From an uncultured Prevotellaceae bacterium (GTDB lineage: Bacteria > Bacteroidota > Bacteroidia > Bacteroidales > Bacteroidaceae), in assembly GCA_946402905.1 (NCBI GenBank), contig CAMIYC010000009.1, positions 1 through 64,000 on the forward strand: 64,000 bases of DNA, given 5' to 3'. Below, piece by piece: positions 27,152-36,278 of this stretch (position 1 is the stretch's first letter; every line of letters begins with the position of its first letter). The notes beneath the pieces were generated by a model that had not been told where the DNA came from, made no database searches, and saw only the letters and a list, made by a program, of their open reading frames with translations. Made by a program: the position numbers and the translations under genes.

Positions 27152-28969
27152 TCAATAAATCTCCCTCATTTGTTGTTTTCCTTGCCGCTCCCTGCCTTCT
27201 TGGCTCACCAGATAATATGACCAGAAGGTGCTGGAAAGGGGCGGGCGCGTCAGTGCGGGGTCTTGCTGGTTTTTCATGAAAATGCCCACAAACTGGTTGA
27301 GCATCTGACAGGTGCCCGGCTCGATGCTCCAGGGCATGCCCTCAAAACTGCCGTGCTGCTGTGTCCACTGCATCACCAGTGCCTGCTGATAGGCGGTGGG
27401 AATACGCTTGAACTGAGCGTATTTGCCAAGCGGATAGTATTGGTTGAAGCGGTCGAGGTCGCGCTGGAGCAACTCATAGCACATCAGATATTCGAAAGCC
27501 ATGCGGTTGTCGTAGTTCTGCACGAAGAGCAAGCCCAGCATCTGGTCCATCTCTGTGTCGCTGAAGAGGAAGTCACGCTGCTTCTGCCGATAGGCGCGCA
27601 GGGTGGCGTAGACAGGATTGTCATTCACCTTTCCTTCCCTGACAAGTTGCTTCTGTTGTTTTGCCCAGTCGTCATAAAACATCGACTTTTCCAGCATGCG
27701 CAGGTATTTCATGGCCACCTCATACTGCCCGTTGACGATGTTGCACTCGGCAATACGCTTAGTGAGGCGTCCGCTCTTGCGATGATTGGGTATCGCCTCC
27801 TGTGCCTCAAAAGAATAGCGCTCGGCATCGTTGATCATGCCCAGATGATAAAACAACTCGGACGTGGGCAGCGGCGTGGTCATGTCGCGCTGGAAAGAGG
27901 GGAACAAGCCCTCTGCCCCATGCTGGTAGAATTCAAACAGGCGGTCGCTCAACTGTCCCTTCATAGCGAGCGCCAGGTTGACACATGCCACGTCGAAAGG
28001 CCGCGAGGGCTGTTTCTTCTCCGCCTTGGCGATGACTTTGCTCCACTGCCGTGTCCTCACCAGGAAGTCGTACTCGATGAGGTCGTATTTGAGCGGGTCG
28101 TAGGTATGGCTCACGAAAAACCATCCTCCAGCCGCCAGCACCACTGTCAGCACGATGGGTGCCACCGTCTTCTTCCGGAGTGAGGGCAAACAGGCAACCC
28201 CAAACGGCAAGAGGGTTGTGACAGCCTCAATAAAGGATTGCATGGCCGGCACATAGACCGGATAGCGGTAATAGCCTATACCTACAAAGAAATTAAACAG
28301 CGGATATTGCAACCACTGTGCGAAGAGCAAGATGACAGCCACCGCATAGACCAGCGTGAACAGGCCTGCTGCGGCAGAGGCGAGCGAGCGCCCCCGAAAC
28401 AGTTCGTACACAGCGACATAGCCTGCCACCATGAGCATGGTGGGGCCGAAGAGCCAGTAGAGCACTGGCAAAAACACAACGACATAGAGCAACCGTCTCC
28501 ACAGATTGCCACGCTGCGGCGGGTCGGCGCTCACAGTAGGATAAAGGAGCATCGCCAGCAAGGCAGCCAGCAAGGCGATGACGAAACTGAGCATGACATT
28601 CTCGTCGCCCATGTGTGCCCACAGCATCAACGAGGGTACGAAGCTCAGTGGATACCATGCCGCTGATGCTCCCAGCCGTCGGCACAATATCCATGTCAGG
28701 CACTGCAGGAGCACATAGAGCACTGCTACGATGGCGGCTCCTACCACTGGGATATAGTCAAACTGCGTCAGGAACTCAGCCAGATAGTCAGCCAGTCCGC
28801 CTGGCACTGTGACACGCTCCACGAAATAGCCAGTGTCGAAGAGGAACAACTGGTATTGCTCCTGAAACGACATCACCGACATGTATGGTACCGCCCAAAA
28901 CCAGAATACCACTGCTCCAAAAAGCAGTGAGAGCGTAAACTTCCAGTATTTCGCAACGATATTCCTCAT
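27152..28969 (-). CDS. DUF6057-like multi-pass membrane protein, copy 2
   Basis: 605 residues, the longest copy. MRNIVAKYWKFTLSL opens the first helix, and MSFQEQYQLFLFDTGYFVERV and GGLADYLAEFLTQF follow in the first loop. About ten helices end near residue 290. The soluble C-terminal half carries TPR-like helices with SGRLTKRIAECNIVNGQY and a terminal STFWSYYLVSQ. The first-loop motifs and the KRI.EC..VNGQY segment are shared with copy 3. It is followed by the propeller gene after 1 nt and preceded by the DUF4369-like gene after 12 nt. Confidence 0.7.
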   Translation of the reverse strand: MRNIVAKYWKFTLSLLFGAVVFWFWAVPYMSVMSFQEQYQLFLFDTGYFVERVTVPGGLADYLAEFLTQFDYIPVVGAAIVAVLYVLLQCLTWILCRRLGASAAWYPLSFVPSLMLWAHMGDENVMLSFVIALLAALLAMLLYPTVSADPPQRGNLWRRLLYVVVFLPVLYWLFGPTMLMVAGYVAVYELFRGRSLASAAAGLFTLVYAVAVILLFAQWLQYPLFNFFVGIGYYRYPVYVPAMQSFIEAVTTLLPFGVACLPSLRKKTVAPIVLTVVLAAGGWFFVSHTYDPLKYDLIEYDFLVRTRQWSKVIAKAEKKQPSRPFDVACVNLALAMKGQLSDRLFEFYQHGAEGLFPSFQRDMTTPLPTSELFYHLGMINDAERYSFEAQEAIPNHRKSGRLTKRIAECNIVNGQYEVAMKYLRMLEKSMFYDDWAKQQKQLVREGKVNDNPVYATLRAYRQKQRDFLFSDTEMDQMLGLLFVQNYDNRMAFEYLMCYELLQRDLDRFNQYYPLGKYAQFKRIPTAYQQALVMQWTQQHGSFEGMPWSIEPGTCQMLNQFVGIFMKNQQDPALTRPPLSSTFWSYYLVSQEGRERQGKQQMREIY

Positions 28970-28981
28970 ACAGAAATTGAG

Positions 28982-29611
28982 TTATTCATCATATACTGTG
29001 ACGATGGTCCCGTCGGGCATACGCTTGGGATAGCTCGTAGGATACAGGCCCTTCAGAAACTCATGCAGCGCCCCCGTCTTCAGGTTTTCCGCCATCCGGC
29101 GTGTATAGCGCTTATACGCCTGATGCACACTGTCTGACTGTGCCATCAACTGGCGGGCGCGCACGGTGTCGGTCTTGGCCATCTCCCTTGCAGCCTGCCG
29201 CAAGGTGCCCATCTCACGGGTATGATTTTCCGTGGCCTGCTTCCATACCTCCAGGGAGTCGTTGCCCATCGTACCCGACGCATGACTCACCCGGCCAATG
29301 ACCACATTCAAGTCGCCTGGCTCGGTGACGACGAGCAAGCGTTGCACTCCGTCGCGGTAATGATAGTCCATAATCAACTGTGCCATGTGGCAAGTGTCGG
29401 TGACGATCTCGAATTTTCCGTCTCTGATATAGACGGAATCGACTGCCTCAGCTGAATTGTCCTCCAGTGGTACAAGGAAGATCTGCTTGTCGTTCAGACG
29501 CGCATCTTCCACCGTGCCATGGATGCGGCACAGATTTTCCTTTTCAGCCGAGCAAGCTGACAACAAGGCAAAAGCCAACAGGGCGAAAGCCCCAAAGATG
29601 TATTTTTTCAT
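28982..29611 (-). CDS. DUF4369-like lipoprotein
   Basis: 209 residues with lipobox LLSAC (Cys20). The segment CRIHGTVEDARLNDKQIFLVPL followed by a beta-rich domain and DSLEVWKQ resembles the N-terminal DUF4369 module that usually precedes a thioredoxin-like domain in Bacteroidota lipoproteins. Here the thioredoxin part is absent and a helical tail ending PDGTIVTVYDE replaces it. It sits between the propeller gene of module 3 (3 nt away) and the membrane gene of module 2, so it belongs to the same transcript. Function unknown. Confidence 0.65.
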   Translation of the reverse strand: MKKYIFGAFALLAFALLSACSAEKENLCRIHGTVEDARLNDKQIFLVPLEDNSAEAVDSVYIRDGKFEIVTDTCHMAQLIMDYHYRDGVQRLLVVTEPGDLNVVIGRVSHASGTMGNDSLEVWKQATENHTREMGTLRQAAREMAKTDTVRARQLMAQSDSVHQAYKRYTRRMAENLKTGALHEFLKGLYPTSYPKRMPDGTIVTVYDE

Positions 29612-29614
29612 GAT

Positions 29615-31081
29615 TTATCTGATTTTCACTTGTATTCTCTCTTCAGAGGTCACTTGTCGCTGCATCTCCCTCACATCCACCTGCACTCGGGTCTTGGTGA
29701 AGTCGGGCACATTGTAGGCGTCGAACATTTCGGCATAGTATTTTCTCGGGTTGCGCTGTGGCAGCAGGAATGGCTTGCTCACACGGCCCTGATCGTCTAT
29801 GCACGCCAGATAGAGCTTGGTATAGGAGCCGTCCTCGCGCTTGGAGGAGAAGACAAACCAGTGGCTGTCTGACGACCAGTTGTGATAACTCTCGCTGCAG
29901 TCGCTGTTCACCTCCGTCAGGCTTCTCGTCTCATGGGTGCGCAGATCCATCAGCCACAGGTCAGCGTCACGCTGTGCCACCGGGAAGTTGCTGCGGCTCG
30001 ACACGCAATACATCAGCCATCTGCCATCATACGACGGACGGACGATGGTGTAGCTCCGGTCGTCGCGTGGCCCGTTGAGCAACGTGTCTGTCTCCGTGCC
30101 GAAAGCCCCCTTGGCGGCATCAAAGGGAATCGACACCAGCGAGCATTTCACTTTCAGGTATTCTGACGGCACGTCACAGGGTTGAGAGGTGCTATAGTAG
30201 AGGGTCTTGCCATCGCTGGAGAATGCGGGGAAAATCTCCAGGTCGTCGGTCTGCAACAGGGGCGAGAGCAACAGTTCGTTGCTGCGCACGTCGAGTACGG
30301 CCACGTCGCCGAAGCGGTGATACACCTCGAGATTGCTCTTGGCACCGGTGAAGAAAGCCTGGTGCACACTGTTGATTGCGTAGGCGCAATATTGGCCCGA
30401 CGGATGCCAGTAGGCATAGCTGCCGGCGGCTTTGGTCGAGTCGGTCTTGGTGTTGAGCCACCGCTGCACCCCGTCGGTCTGCACCATGGTGCCCCCACCC
30501 TCTCCGCGTATCTGCATCGTCAGCCAGCGCGGGTCGGTGCGGTTGGGGGTATGGCAGTTGAAGCACCGGCCGGGCAACGCGCTCTCCTGCACGACAGGGC
30601 TCTCGTCGAAGGTATGAATATCACGCTGGTAGATGCCGATATTGCCACCCACCTCATAGCCTGGCGGGATGCGGCGGTAGGTCAGTCCGTAGTCTTCGAG
30701 GGCATACCGGCTCACATAGACGGTGAAGTCTTTGTATTGCATCCACTGTCCGTCTTTTCTGGCACAGACCGTAAACGTGAGACTACCACCCGCATTCTGG
30801 CGGGTCAGTTCATGCCAGTCATCGATATCGAAGTCGGCGTAGGTGCCATTGACGTGCAGTTCGCCGCCCTTGCTGCCTTTTACGATCACATCCATGTGGT
30901 CGAAGCCGGCATCTGCCATATTGAAATCGAGGGGTGCGATGCCGGCCGGTATCGTCACGCCCACATAGTCGGGATAAATGGCGGGCAGCTCTCCCGTCCG
31001 TCTCACATTCTCAGGCGTCTGCGTGCAAGCCGACACCAGAAGAGCCAGTATCACCGACAAAACAGGTATTATCTTTCTCAT
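29615..31081 (-). CDS. Haem-motif/PD40-propeller lipoprotein, copy 3
   Basis: 488 residues. Lipobox LVSAC gives Cys19. IYPDYVGVTIPAGIAPLDF opens the N-terminal domain and the haem site is CFNCH (173-177). Propeller repeats include FSSDGKTLYYST and PSYDGRWLMYCV, followed by the conserved YHNWSSDSHWFVFSSKR and PQRNP blocks near the C-terminus. It starts 1 nt after copy 3 of the membrane protein. The single CxxCH is conserved in all three copies while flanking sequence varies, which argues that haem attachment is real. Confidence 0.75.
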   Translation of the reverse strand: MRKIIPVLSVILALLVSACTQTPENVRRTGELPAIYPDYVGVTIPAGIAPLDFNMADAGFDHMDVIVKGSKGGELHVNGTYADFDIDDWHELTRQNAGGSLTFTVCARKDGQWMQYKDFTVYVSRYALEDYGLTYRRIPPGYEVGGNIGIYQRDIHTFDESPVVQESALPGRCFNCHTPNRTDPRWLTMQIRGEGGGTMVQTDGVQRWLNTKTDSTKAAGSYAYWHPSGQYCAYAINSVHQAFFTGAKSNLEVYHRFGDVAVLDVRSNELLLSPLLQTDDLEIFPAFSSDGKTLYYSTSQPCDVPSEYLKVKCSLVSIPFDAAKGAFGTETDTLLNGPRDDRSYTIVRPSYDGRWLMYCVSSRSNFPVAQRDADLWLMDLRTHETRSLTEVNSDCSESYHNWSSDSHWFVFSSKREDGSYTKLYLACIDDQGRVSKPFLLPQRNPRKYYAEMFDAYNVPDFTKTRVQVDVREMQRQVTSEERIQVKIR

Positions 31082-31082
31082 C

Positions 31083-32732
31083 TCATTGCCCTCCCATCAT
31101 TTTTCTCACATACCGGCCATAAGCACTGCTCTCATCCCTGCCCTGCGATTGTATGCACTTCACGGCATCCTGATAGCCACGGGGCATATACTGATAGCCG
31201 CCATACTGCTGCACCCACGACATGTATTGCATGAAGCCCTGCGCATTGCCCTTGAGCAGCATCTCGCCCATGAAATAGTCAAGGGCCATCTTATTTTCAG
31301 GGTTATCTACGAAGAGCAGGCCCAGCATCTTGTCAATCTCGGCGTAGCTGTAGAGGAAATCTTTTTTGAAGCGTTTCTGCCGGAGTGGTCCGTAAACAGG
31401 ATGCCGGTCTACCTGCTCATCATGATAGAGCAGTGGCTCGATTTCCTGTGCCCAGGAACGGTAGAAGAGCGATTTCTTCAGCAACGCCAGATGCTTGGCA
31501 GCCAACTGATACTGGCCGTTGACAATCAGGCATTCGACGATGCGCTTGGTGAAACGCCCGCTCTTTCGGGCATTGAGAATCGACTCCTGCAGGTCGCGCA
31601 TATAGCGATAGGCGGAGTTGACCATGCCCAGCCGCCAGAATGCCTCAGCGGTGGGGATATTCGAGGTGAGGTCTCTCTCCATGGGCATGATGAGGGCATC
31701 CTCACCACTCTGATAATAGTCGAACATCCCATCGGCCAGCCGGCGCTCCATGGCGAGGGCCAGGTTGACACAGTTGCATGAGAATGGGTGTTTCACCTGA
31801 TACTGACCGGCCCGGTCGATAATCTCCGCCCACCGCTCATGGCGCACGAGATAATCCTGGCGGATGACTTCGTACTTGTCGCGGTCGTAACTGCCATTGG
31901 CCAGGCAGGCGAGGACCAGAAGCATCCCGATGGAGACGGCACAGACGACGGAAACGGCCGCCTTGCTGCCGGAGGACCGACGGCGCGACCATACCCTGGC
32001 CAACAACAGCAGTGCCACCACGACCGCAGGGATGAGGGCCATGAGCACGTGATATTGCATGGGAATGCGATAGTAATTCAGTCCTAAAAGCACCATTTTC
32101 AGCGGCCATTGCACCAGAAGCAGCGAGGCTGCATACTGCGAGAGCAGCATCAACAGGGGCAGCCACAGGGCTTGCTTGCCCGACTGCACGATGCGTATCA
32201 GCACATAGCTCCAGGCCAGAGGTCCCGACAGCCAGTAAAGCAATGGTACGACCAACAAGTCGGGCCATGACCATCGGCTGTCTTTCCAACCAAGGGCTGC
32301 GATGAGGGCGGCTGTCATAGTGAGCAGCAGGGCTACAGGATAGGAGAGCAGCACGCTCTCGTCGCCCATCAGCCACAGCAATAATACAGGAGGCACCATG
32401 CTCAGCGGCACATATCCCGACGGCATCTCGCGCCACTGACGCCGCATCAAGAGCCACGTCAGCTGTTGCAGACAGACGAAGATGAAAGCCAGGACAAGAG
32501 CCCCCAGCCAACTGACATGATAAAACTGCACCAGGAATTCACTGACATAGTCGGCCAGCCCCCCGGCCACGCCGAGTCGCTCCACCAGATAATCACCGGT
32601 GAAAAGGAAGAGCTGATATTGCTCCTGATATGACAAGGCATGTGGATAACAGAGCCACCAATACAAGAAGATCAGCGTGCCTAACAGTCCACTGAGGCAT
32701 GATTTCCAATATGTCGACACCATATTTCTCAT
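31083..32732 (-). CDS. DUF6057-like multi-pass membrane protein, copy 3
   Basis: About 549 residues, and the first gene of the five-gene module run. The start at 32732 (MRNMVSTYWKS) aligns with copy 2 (MRNIVAKYWKF). SYQEQYQLFLFTGDYLVERL and GGLADYVSEFLVQFYHV in the first loop, about ten helices, and a soluble TPR-like C-terminal half (SGRFTKRIVECLIVNGQY) match copy 2. The -7 box at 32747-32740 places the transcript start at about this ATG, so it may be leaderless or start at the next ATG, 32723. Confidence 0.7.
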   Translation of the reverse strand: MRNMVSTYWKSCLSGLLGTLIFLYWWLCYPHALSYQEQYQLFLFTGDYLVERLGVAGGLADYVSEFLVQFYHVSWLGALVLAFIFVCLQQLTWLLMRRQWREMPSGYVPLSMVPPVLLLWLMGDESVLLSYPVALLLTMTAALIAALGWKDSRWSWPDLLVVPLLYWLSGPLAWSYVLIRIVQSGKQALWLPLLMLLSQYAASLLLVQWPLKMVLLGLNYYRIPMQYHVLMALIPAVVVALLLLARVWSRRRSSGSKAAVSVVCAVSIGMLLVLACLANGSYDRDKYEVIRQDYLVRHERWAEIIDRAGQYQVKHPFSCNCVNLALAMERRLADGMFDYYQSGEDALIMPMERDLTSNIPTAEAFWRLGMVNSAYRYMRDLQESILNARKSGRFTKRIVECLIVNGQYQLAAKHLALLKKSLFYRSWAQEIEPLLYHDEQVDRHPVYGPLRQKRFKKDFLYSYAEIDKMLGLLFVDNPENKMALDYFMGEMLLKGNAQGFMQYMSWVQQYGGYQYMPRGYQDAVKCIQSQGRDESSAYGRYVRKMMGGQ

Positions 32733-32739
32733 CAACGTG

Positions 32740-32747
32740 CAAAGGTA
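32740..32747 (-). promoter_or_regulatory. -7 box of the five-gene module operon
   Basis: TACCTTTG followed by CACG on the minus strand matches the -7 consensus. No TTTG was found 19 bp upstream. It lies only 8 nt before the ATG at 32732. Confidence 0.5.
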
Positions 32748-32799
32748 GTTAAAAAAATCGTTTATGCGAGCGTAAAGAAAAAACATTTTTGCTTGACCT

Positions 32800-32833
32800 A
32801 AAAAATCCGCCCCGTCTGTGTGACGGGGCGGAT
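32800..32833 (-). terminator. Terminator of the susCD operon
   Basis: On the minus strand a perfect 12-bp stem ATCCGCCCCGTC / GACGGGGCGGAT with loop ACACA is followed by TTTTT. It ends the SusC-SusD-lipoprotein transcript and separates it from the DUF6057 modules. Confidence 0.92.
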
Positions 32834-32853
32834 GCTATGCAAGAGAGTAAAAA

Positions 32854-34413
32854 TTACTTTTTCTTGAATGCCCACCAGGTGGCCTCTGTCCAACCGCCTG
32901 TACCAGCCTGAGGATAGATGAGTTTGAGATGGTTGCCATCCAACTGCATAATCTCAAAGTCGGTAGGACATGTTGTAGCATCATGACCATCGCTGTGTGA
33001 GTTGATCTGGAAGGGGAAGAGGATCGAGCCGGCGTCGGTGTGCAATCTGCCGTATGCCCAGGCACTCTGTGAACCATCAGCAGAAGCAATCGTACGCTTG
33101 CCCATACCCCAATCTCGTATTTCAAACTTACCAGAACGTATCTCCTTGCCATTGGCATCATAAGACTTGACAGCTGCTGTCTTCCAGTCGAAAGTCATAT
33201 AAGCGTTTGGATCTTCCTCGCCAGTGGCATTGCCAGTGTCGGAATGGCCGAGCTGACCCGTCAGGTCGGCAGGAGCACATCCCCACCAGATGCCATTGCC
33301 ATCCTTGCAGAAACTGTCGCCGTCGCCAGGAGCATAACCAAGGTTGCCCCAAGCACCACCGTCAGTACGGAACTCTGTATCCCATGTCCACGCTTTTGTC
33401 CCAAAATCTGTGAGGGCACACTCTGCATCAGAATTGCTCTTGAAAGCCCACCATGTGGCCTCTGTCCAGCCGCCTGTACCGGCCTGAGGATAAATCAGCT
33501 TGAGATGATTGGCATCCAACTGCATGATCTCAAACTCGGTAGGACATGTTGTAGCATCATGACCATCGCTGTGTGAGTTGATCTGGAATGGGAACAAGAT
33601 AGAACCTGCGGTGGTCTTAAGCGTGCCATACGACCAGTTGGCCTGAGACCCATCCTTGGAAGCCTTGTCGCGCACACCTGTCCAGCCTTCCACAGAGTAT
33701 TTACCCCTACGTATCTGGTTTCCACCAGCATCGTAAGTGATGATATTACCATCATCATAGAATTCCATATAGGCATTAGGACTTTCCTCGCCAGTGGCAA
33801 CTTGAGTGTCGGAATGGTTGAGCTGACCCGTCAGGTCGGCAGGAGCACATCCCCACCAGATACCATTTCCTTCGTTGCAGAAAGAGTCACCGTCGCCGGG
33901 AGCATAGCCAAGGTTGCCCCAAGCGCCATGATCGTCACGGAACTCAGTGTCCCATGTCCATACCTTATAGCCGTAGGCATCGCTGGCAAGCAGGCGCATC
34001 TCAGGACTCAGCTCAGTAGGTACATAGACATTGACCGTCCTTTCACCTGTGATGACATTGCCATTGAAATCGCGTGTCTCAATATAGAAGGTCTGAGAGG
34101 TGGGATTTCCACGCTTAGGAACAATTTTGAATTTACCGTTGGCAACACCAGAGACGAGGTCATTTCTCACTCCTTCTTCGTCTTTCTGATAGATGGTGAC
34201 AACACGTGACGGAGATGTGGTGAATGTAAAGTAGTTGCCATCAGCCGCCTCTGTAGTATAAGTCTCATCACTATATTGTACAAAGGAGAAGCCGCTGGAT
34301 AGTTGCTCAGGTGTCAGACTCGAGTTGCCCGGAGTGCTGATATCATCCTTAGATGGGTCGCATGCTGTCAGCAAACCGACCACAGCCATCATAAATAATA
34401 TAGATTTTTTCAT
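32854..34413 (-). CDS. Surface lipoprotein with duplicated domain (candidate glycan-binding protein)
   Basis: 519 residues, lipobox LLTAC (Cys18). After an Ig-like N-terminal domain (about 40-135) come two near-identical copies of a ~177-residue domain (150-325 and 340-517), each running from the motif WTWDTEFR through GNGIWWGCAPADLTGQL to TGGWTEATWWAFK. The tryptophan-rich conserved patches suit sugar stacking. As the third gene of a susCD operon it occupies the slot of SusE/F-type surface glycan-binding proteins; binding is inferred from position. The terminator follows 20 bp downstream. Confidence 0.75.
   Translation of the reverse strand: MKKSILFMMAVVGLLTACDPSKDDISTPGNSSLTPEQLSSGFSFVQYSDETYTTEAADGNYFTFTTSPSRVVTIYQKDEEGVRNDLVSGVANGKFKIVPKRGNPTSQTFYIETRDFNGNVITGERTVNVYVPTELSPEMRLLASDAYGYKVWTWDTEFRDDHGAWGNLGYAPGDGDSFCNEGNGIWWGCAPADLTGQLNHSDTQVATGEESPNAYMEFYDDGNIITYDAGGNQIRRGKYSVEGWTGVRDKASKDGSQANWSYGTLKTTAGSILFPFQINSHSDGHDATTCPTEFEIMQLDANHLKLIYPQAGTGGWTEATWWAFKSNSDAECALTDFGTKAWTWDTEFRTDGGAWGNLGYAPGDGDSFCKDGNGIWWGCAPADLTGQLGHSDTGNATGEEDPNAYMTFDWKTAAVKSYDANGKEIRSGKFEIRDWGMGKRTIASADGSQSAWAYGRLHTDAGSILFPFQINSHSDGHDATTCPTDFEIMQLDGNHLKLIYPQAGTGGWTEATWWAFKKK
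32863..33966 (-). repeat. Intragenic direct repeat within the SusE/F-position gene
   Basis: Coding segments 33966-33439 and 33396-32863 are long direct repeats with high DNA identity, including runs such as the GACCATCGCTGTGTGAG region (plus strand) in both. This indicates a recent internal duplication or homogenisation and is a likely site of copy-number change. Confidence 0.8.
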
Positions 34414-34444
34414 TTTGTGTGCATTTTTAATGATTTAATTATAA

Positions 34445-36238
34445 TCACCAGCCCGTATACTCAGCGTCAGCAGATGTCCAACCATCGTTTTGTTTCACTG
34501 TGCCAAGTGCTATCTGAGTCTCAGGCATCTTCTGGAATCCGGCAGTAGCATTGTAGCGCGCAACATATCCACCATTGTGTGCCCTGTTGATATCAGGATT
34601 TCCACAATAATAAATATCTTGGTTTTCCTGCTTGGCAAGAGCAGTAGCAGCAATGTGCCATCTGCGTATGTCGTTCCAACGGATACCCTCGCACGCCAAC
34701 TCCCAGCGACGCTCATTCTGCAGAGCCATGAGAGAATAAGAAGCAATTGGATCAAGACCCGCACGAGCACGCACTTTATTAATACCTGTCACATCTTCTT
34801 TCAACTCGCTCTGCATCAGCAGCACGTCAGCAAATCGAATCAGCACCAAGTCGTGAATATTGCTCAGCTGGAAATTATCCACACCCGACGTCTCCCAGTT
34901 GTCTGGGTACATCAGAGTCTCAAAACATGCCACATACTCTTTGGGAGTACCGTCATCATTCTTGATAGAACCATCATTCTTTGAACAGATGGGAGACCAT
35001 TTCTTGGAGTAATAGTCAGACTCCTGCACAAAGTCGGCCCATCCACCACGTACATAGTTGGGCATTTCGTTCTTGTCGTTGACATCGCAAACTGTTGCCT
35101 TGAGGCGCACGTCTTTTCCATCAGGATCAGCAGCCTTCCAGTCTTTCACCAAGTTGGGTGCCACAGGTCCGGCTCCCCATCCCTGTCCGAAAGGATAGGT
35201 GTTTCCATAAGCCTGTCCACCGCGCACTCCGAAATGCAGGGCGATACCATTGGCGTAGCCGATCGTAGTTGACCAAGAAGCCAGTTTGTTAAACTTAATC
35301 GAGAAGAGAGCCTCAGGATTGATGGCATTGTCATCCTCTACCCATTTCAGGCCTTGATTCTGTGTATATGGATAATCGTTGACCACCAATTTGTTGGTAT
35401 AAGCCCACAAGTTGCGGAAATCAGGAACCAATGAATAACCAGAGTTGTCCACACAGTCGTCAATATACTTAATAACATCTGCTTTGGTGAGAGTCGTTCC
35501 ATCATTCAACTCAACAGAAGTCAGTGGATTGTAGGTGGTACTTGTCAGAGCGGTGATGTCTGTACCATTGCAATACATACCTGTATAGAACAGCCAGGCA
35601 CGGCCAAGCATAGCCTCGGCAGTGTATTTGTCCACACGACCGGCAGTAGTAGCCTTTACGGCAGGTAAGTATTCACATGCGTCGCGGAGATCCTGAAGAA
35701 TCTGTGCCCACAACACTTTCACGTCGCCCTGACTTGTTTCTGCCTGCTCAGGATCCAGTACCAATGGCACATTTCCATACATGGAAGCCAGCTCATAGTA
35801 ATAGAAAGCACGGAGGAACAACGTCTCGCCCATACCTTGCTTTTTGGGAGCTTCGTCCATACTCTCCGCTTCCTGGAGCACCTTCAGCAACGTGTTGGCA
35901 CGTGCGATACCAGAGAATCGGTCTACGTAAAACTGATTGGTCATGTCTGCATTGTAATTACAGATCAGATCCTCAGCTTGCATCAATTTGTCATTCGTAC
36001 CGCCACCACCAAGCTGGTCATCGCTGGCAAGGCATGCCAGATACTCAAACGACATCTGAGGATTGGCATGTGTCGTATTCAGATTCTGATAAACACCAGC
36101 AAGCACAGCCTCTACGTCCTCATCGGTCTGGGGAAACTCGCTGGTAGACATCTCGCCGATATTCTCTACATTGTCCAGGTCACAAGAAGTGAGGCCCAGT
36201 GTAGCAACAGCAGCGGCAAATAAAAATATCTTTTTCAT
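34445..36238 (-). CDS. SusD/RagB-family nutrient-binding lipoprotein
   Basis: 597 residues, lipobox GLTSC (Cys19). It shows the SusD/RagB pattern: TDEDVEAVLAGVYQNL in the N-terminal helical region, FLRAFYYYELASMYGNVPLV in the TPR part, and NERRWELACEGIRWNDIRRW near the C-terminus. The protein caps the SusC transporter on the cell surface and binds glycan. It lies 40 bp downstream of the susC homologue in the same transcript. The bound glycan is unknown; pectic sugars are possible given the esterase genes at the far end of the island. Confidence 0.93.
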   Translation of the reverse strand: MKKIFLFAAAVATLGLTSCDLDNVENIGEMSTSEFPQTDEDVEAVLAGVYQNLNTTHANPQMSFEYLACLASDDQLGGGGTNDKLMQAEDLICNYNADMTNQFYVDRFSGIARANTLLKVLQEAESMDEAPKKQGMGETLFLRAFYYYELASMYGNVPLVLDPEQAETSQGDVKVLWAQILQDLRDACEYLPAVKATTAGRVDKYTAEAMLGRAWLFYTGMYCNGTDITALTSTTYNPLTSVELNDGTTLTKADVIKYIDDCVDNSGYSLVPDFRNLWAYTNKLVVNDYPYTQNQGLKWVEDDNAINPEALFSIKFNKLASWSTTIGYANGIALHFGVRGGQAYGNTYPFGQGWGAGPVAPNLVKDWKAADPDGKDVRLKATVCDVNDKNEMPNYVRGGWADFVQESDYYSKKWSPICSKNDGSIKNDDGTPKEYVACFETLMYPDNWETSGVDNFQLSNIHDLVLIRFADVLLMQSELKEDVTGINKVRARAGLDPIASYSLMALQNERRWELACEGIRWNDIRRWHIAATALAKQENQDIYYCGNPDINRAHNGGYVARYNATAGFQKMPETQIALGTVKQNDGWTSADAEYTGW

Positions 36239-36278
36239 ATTCTTTATTTTCTATAATGTAGTTTTAAAACTTTGCGTC

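Noticed and set aside
26098..27279. 393-codon open frame on the plus strand over the copy-2 propeller gene
   Set aside because: Antisense to a gene with lipobox, CxxCH and propeller motifs; no family pattern in the plus-strand reading.
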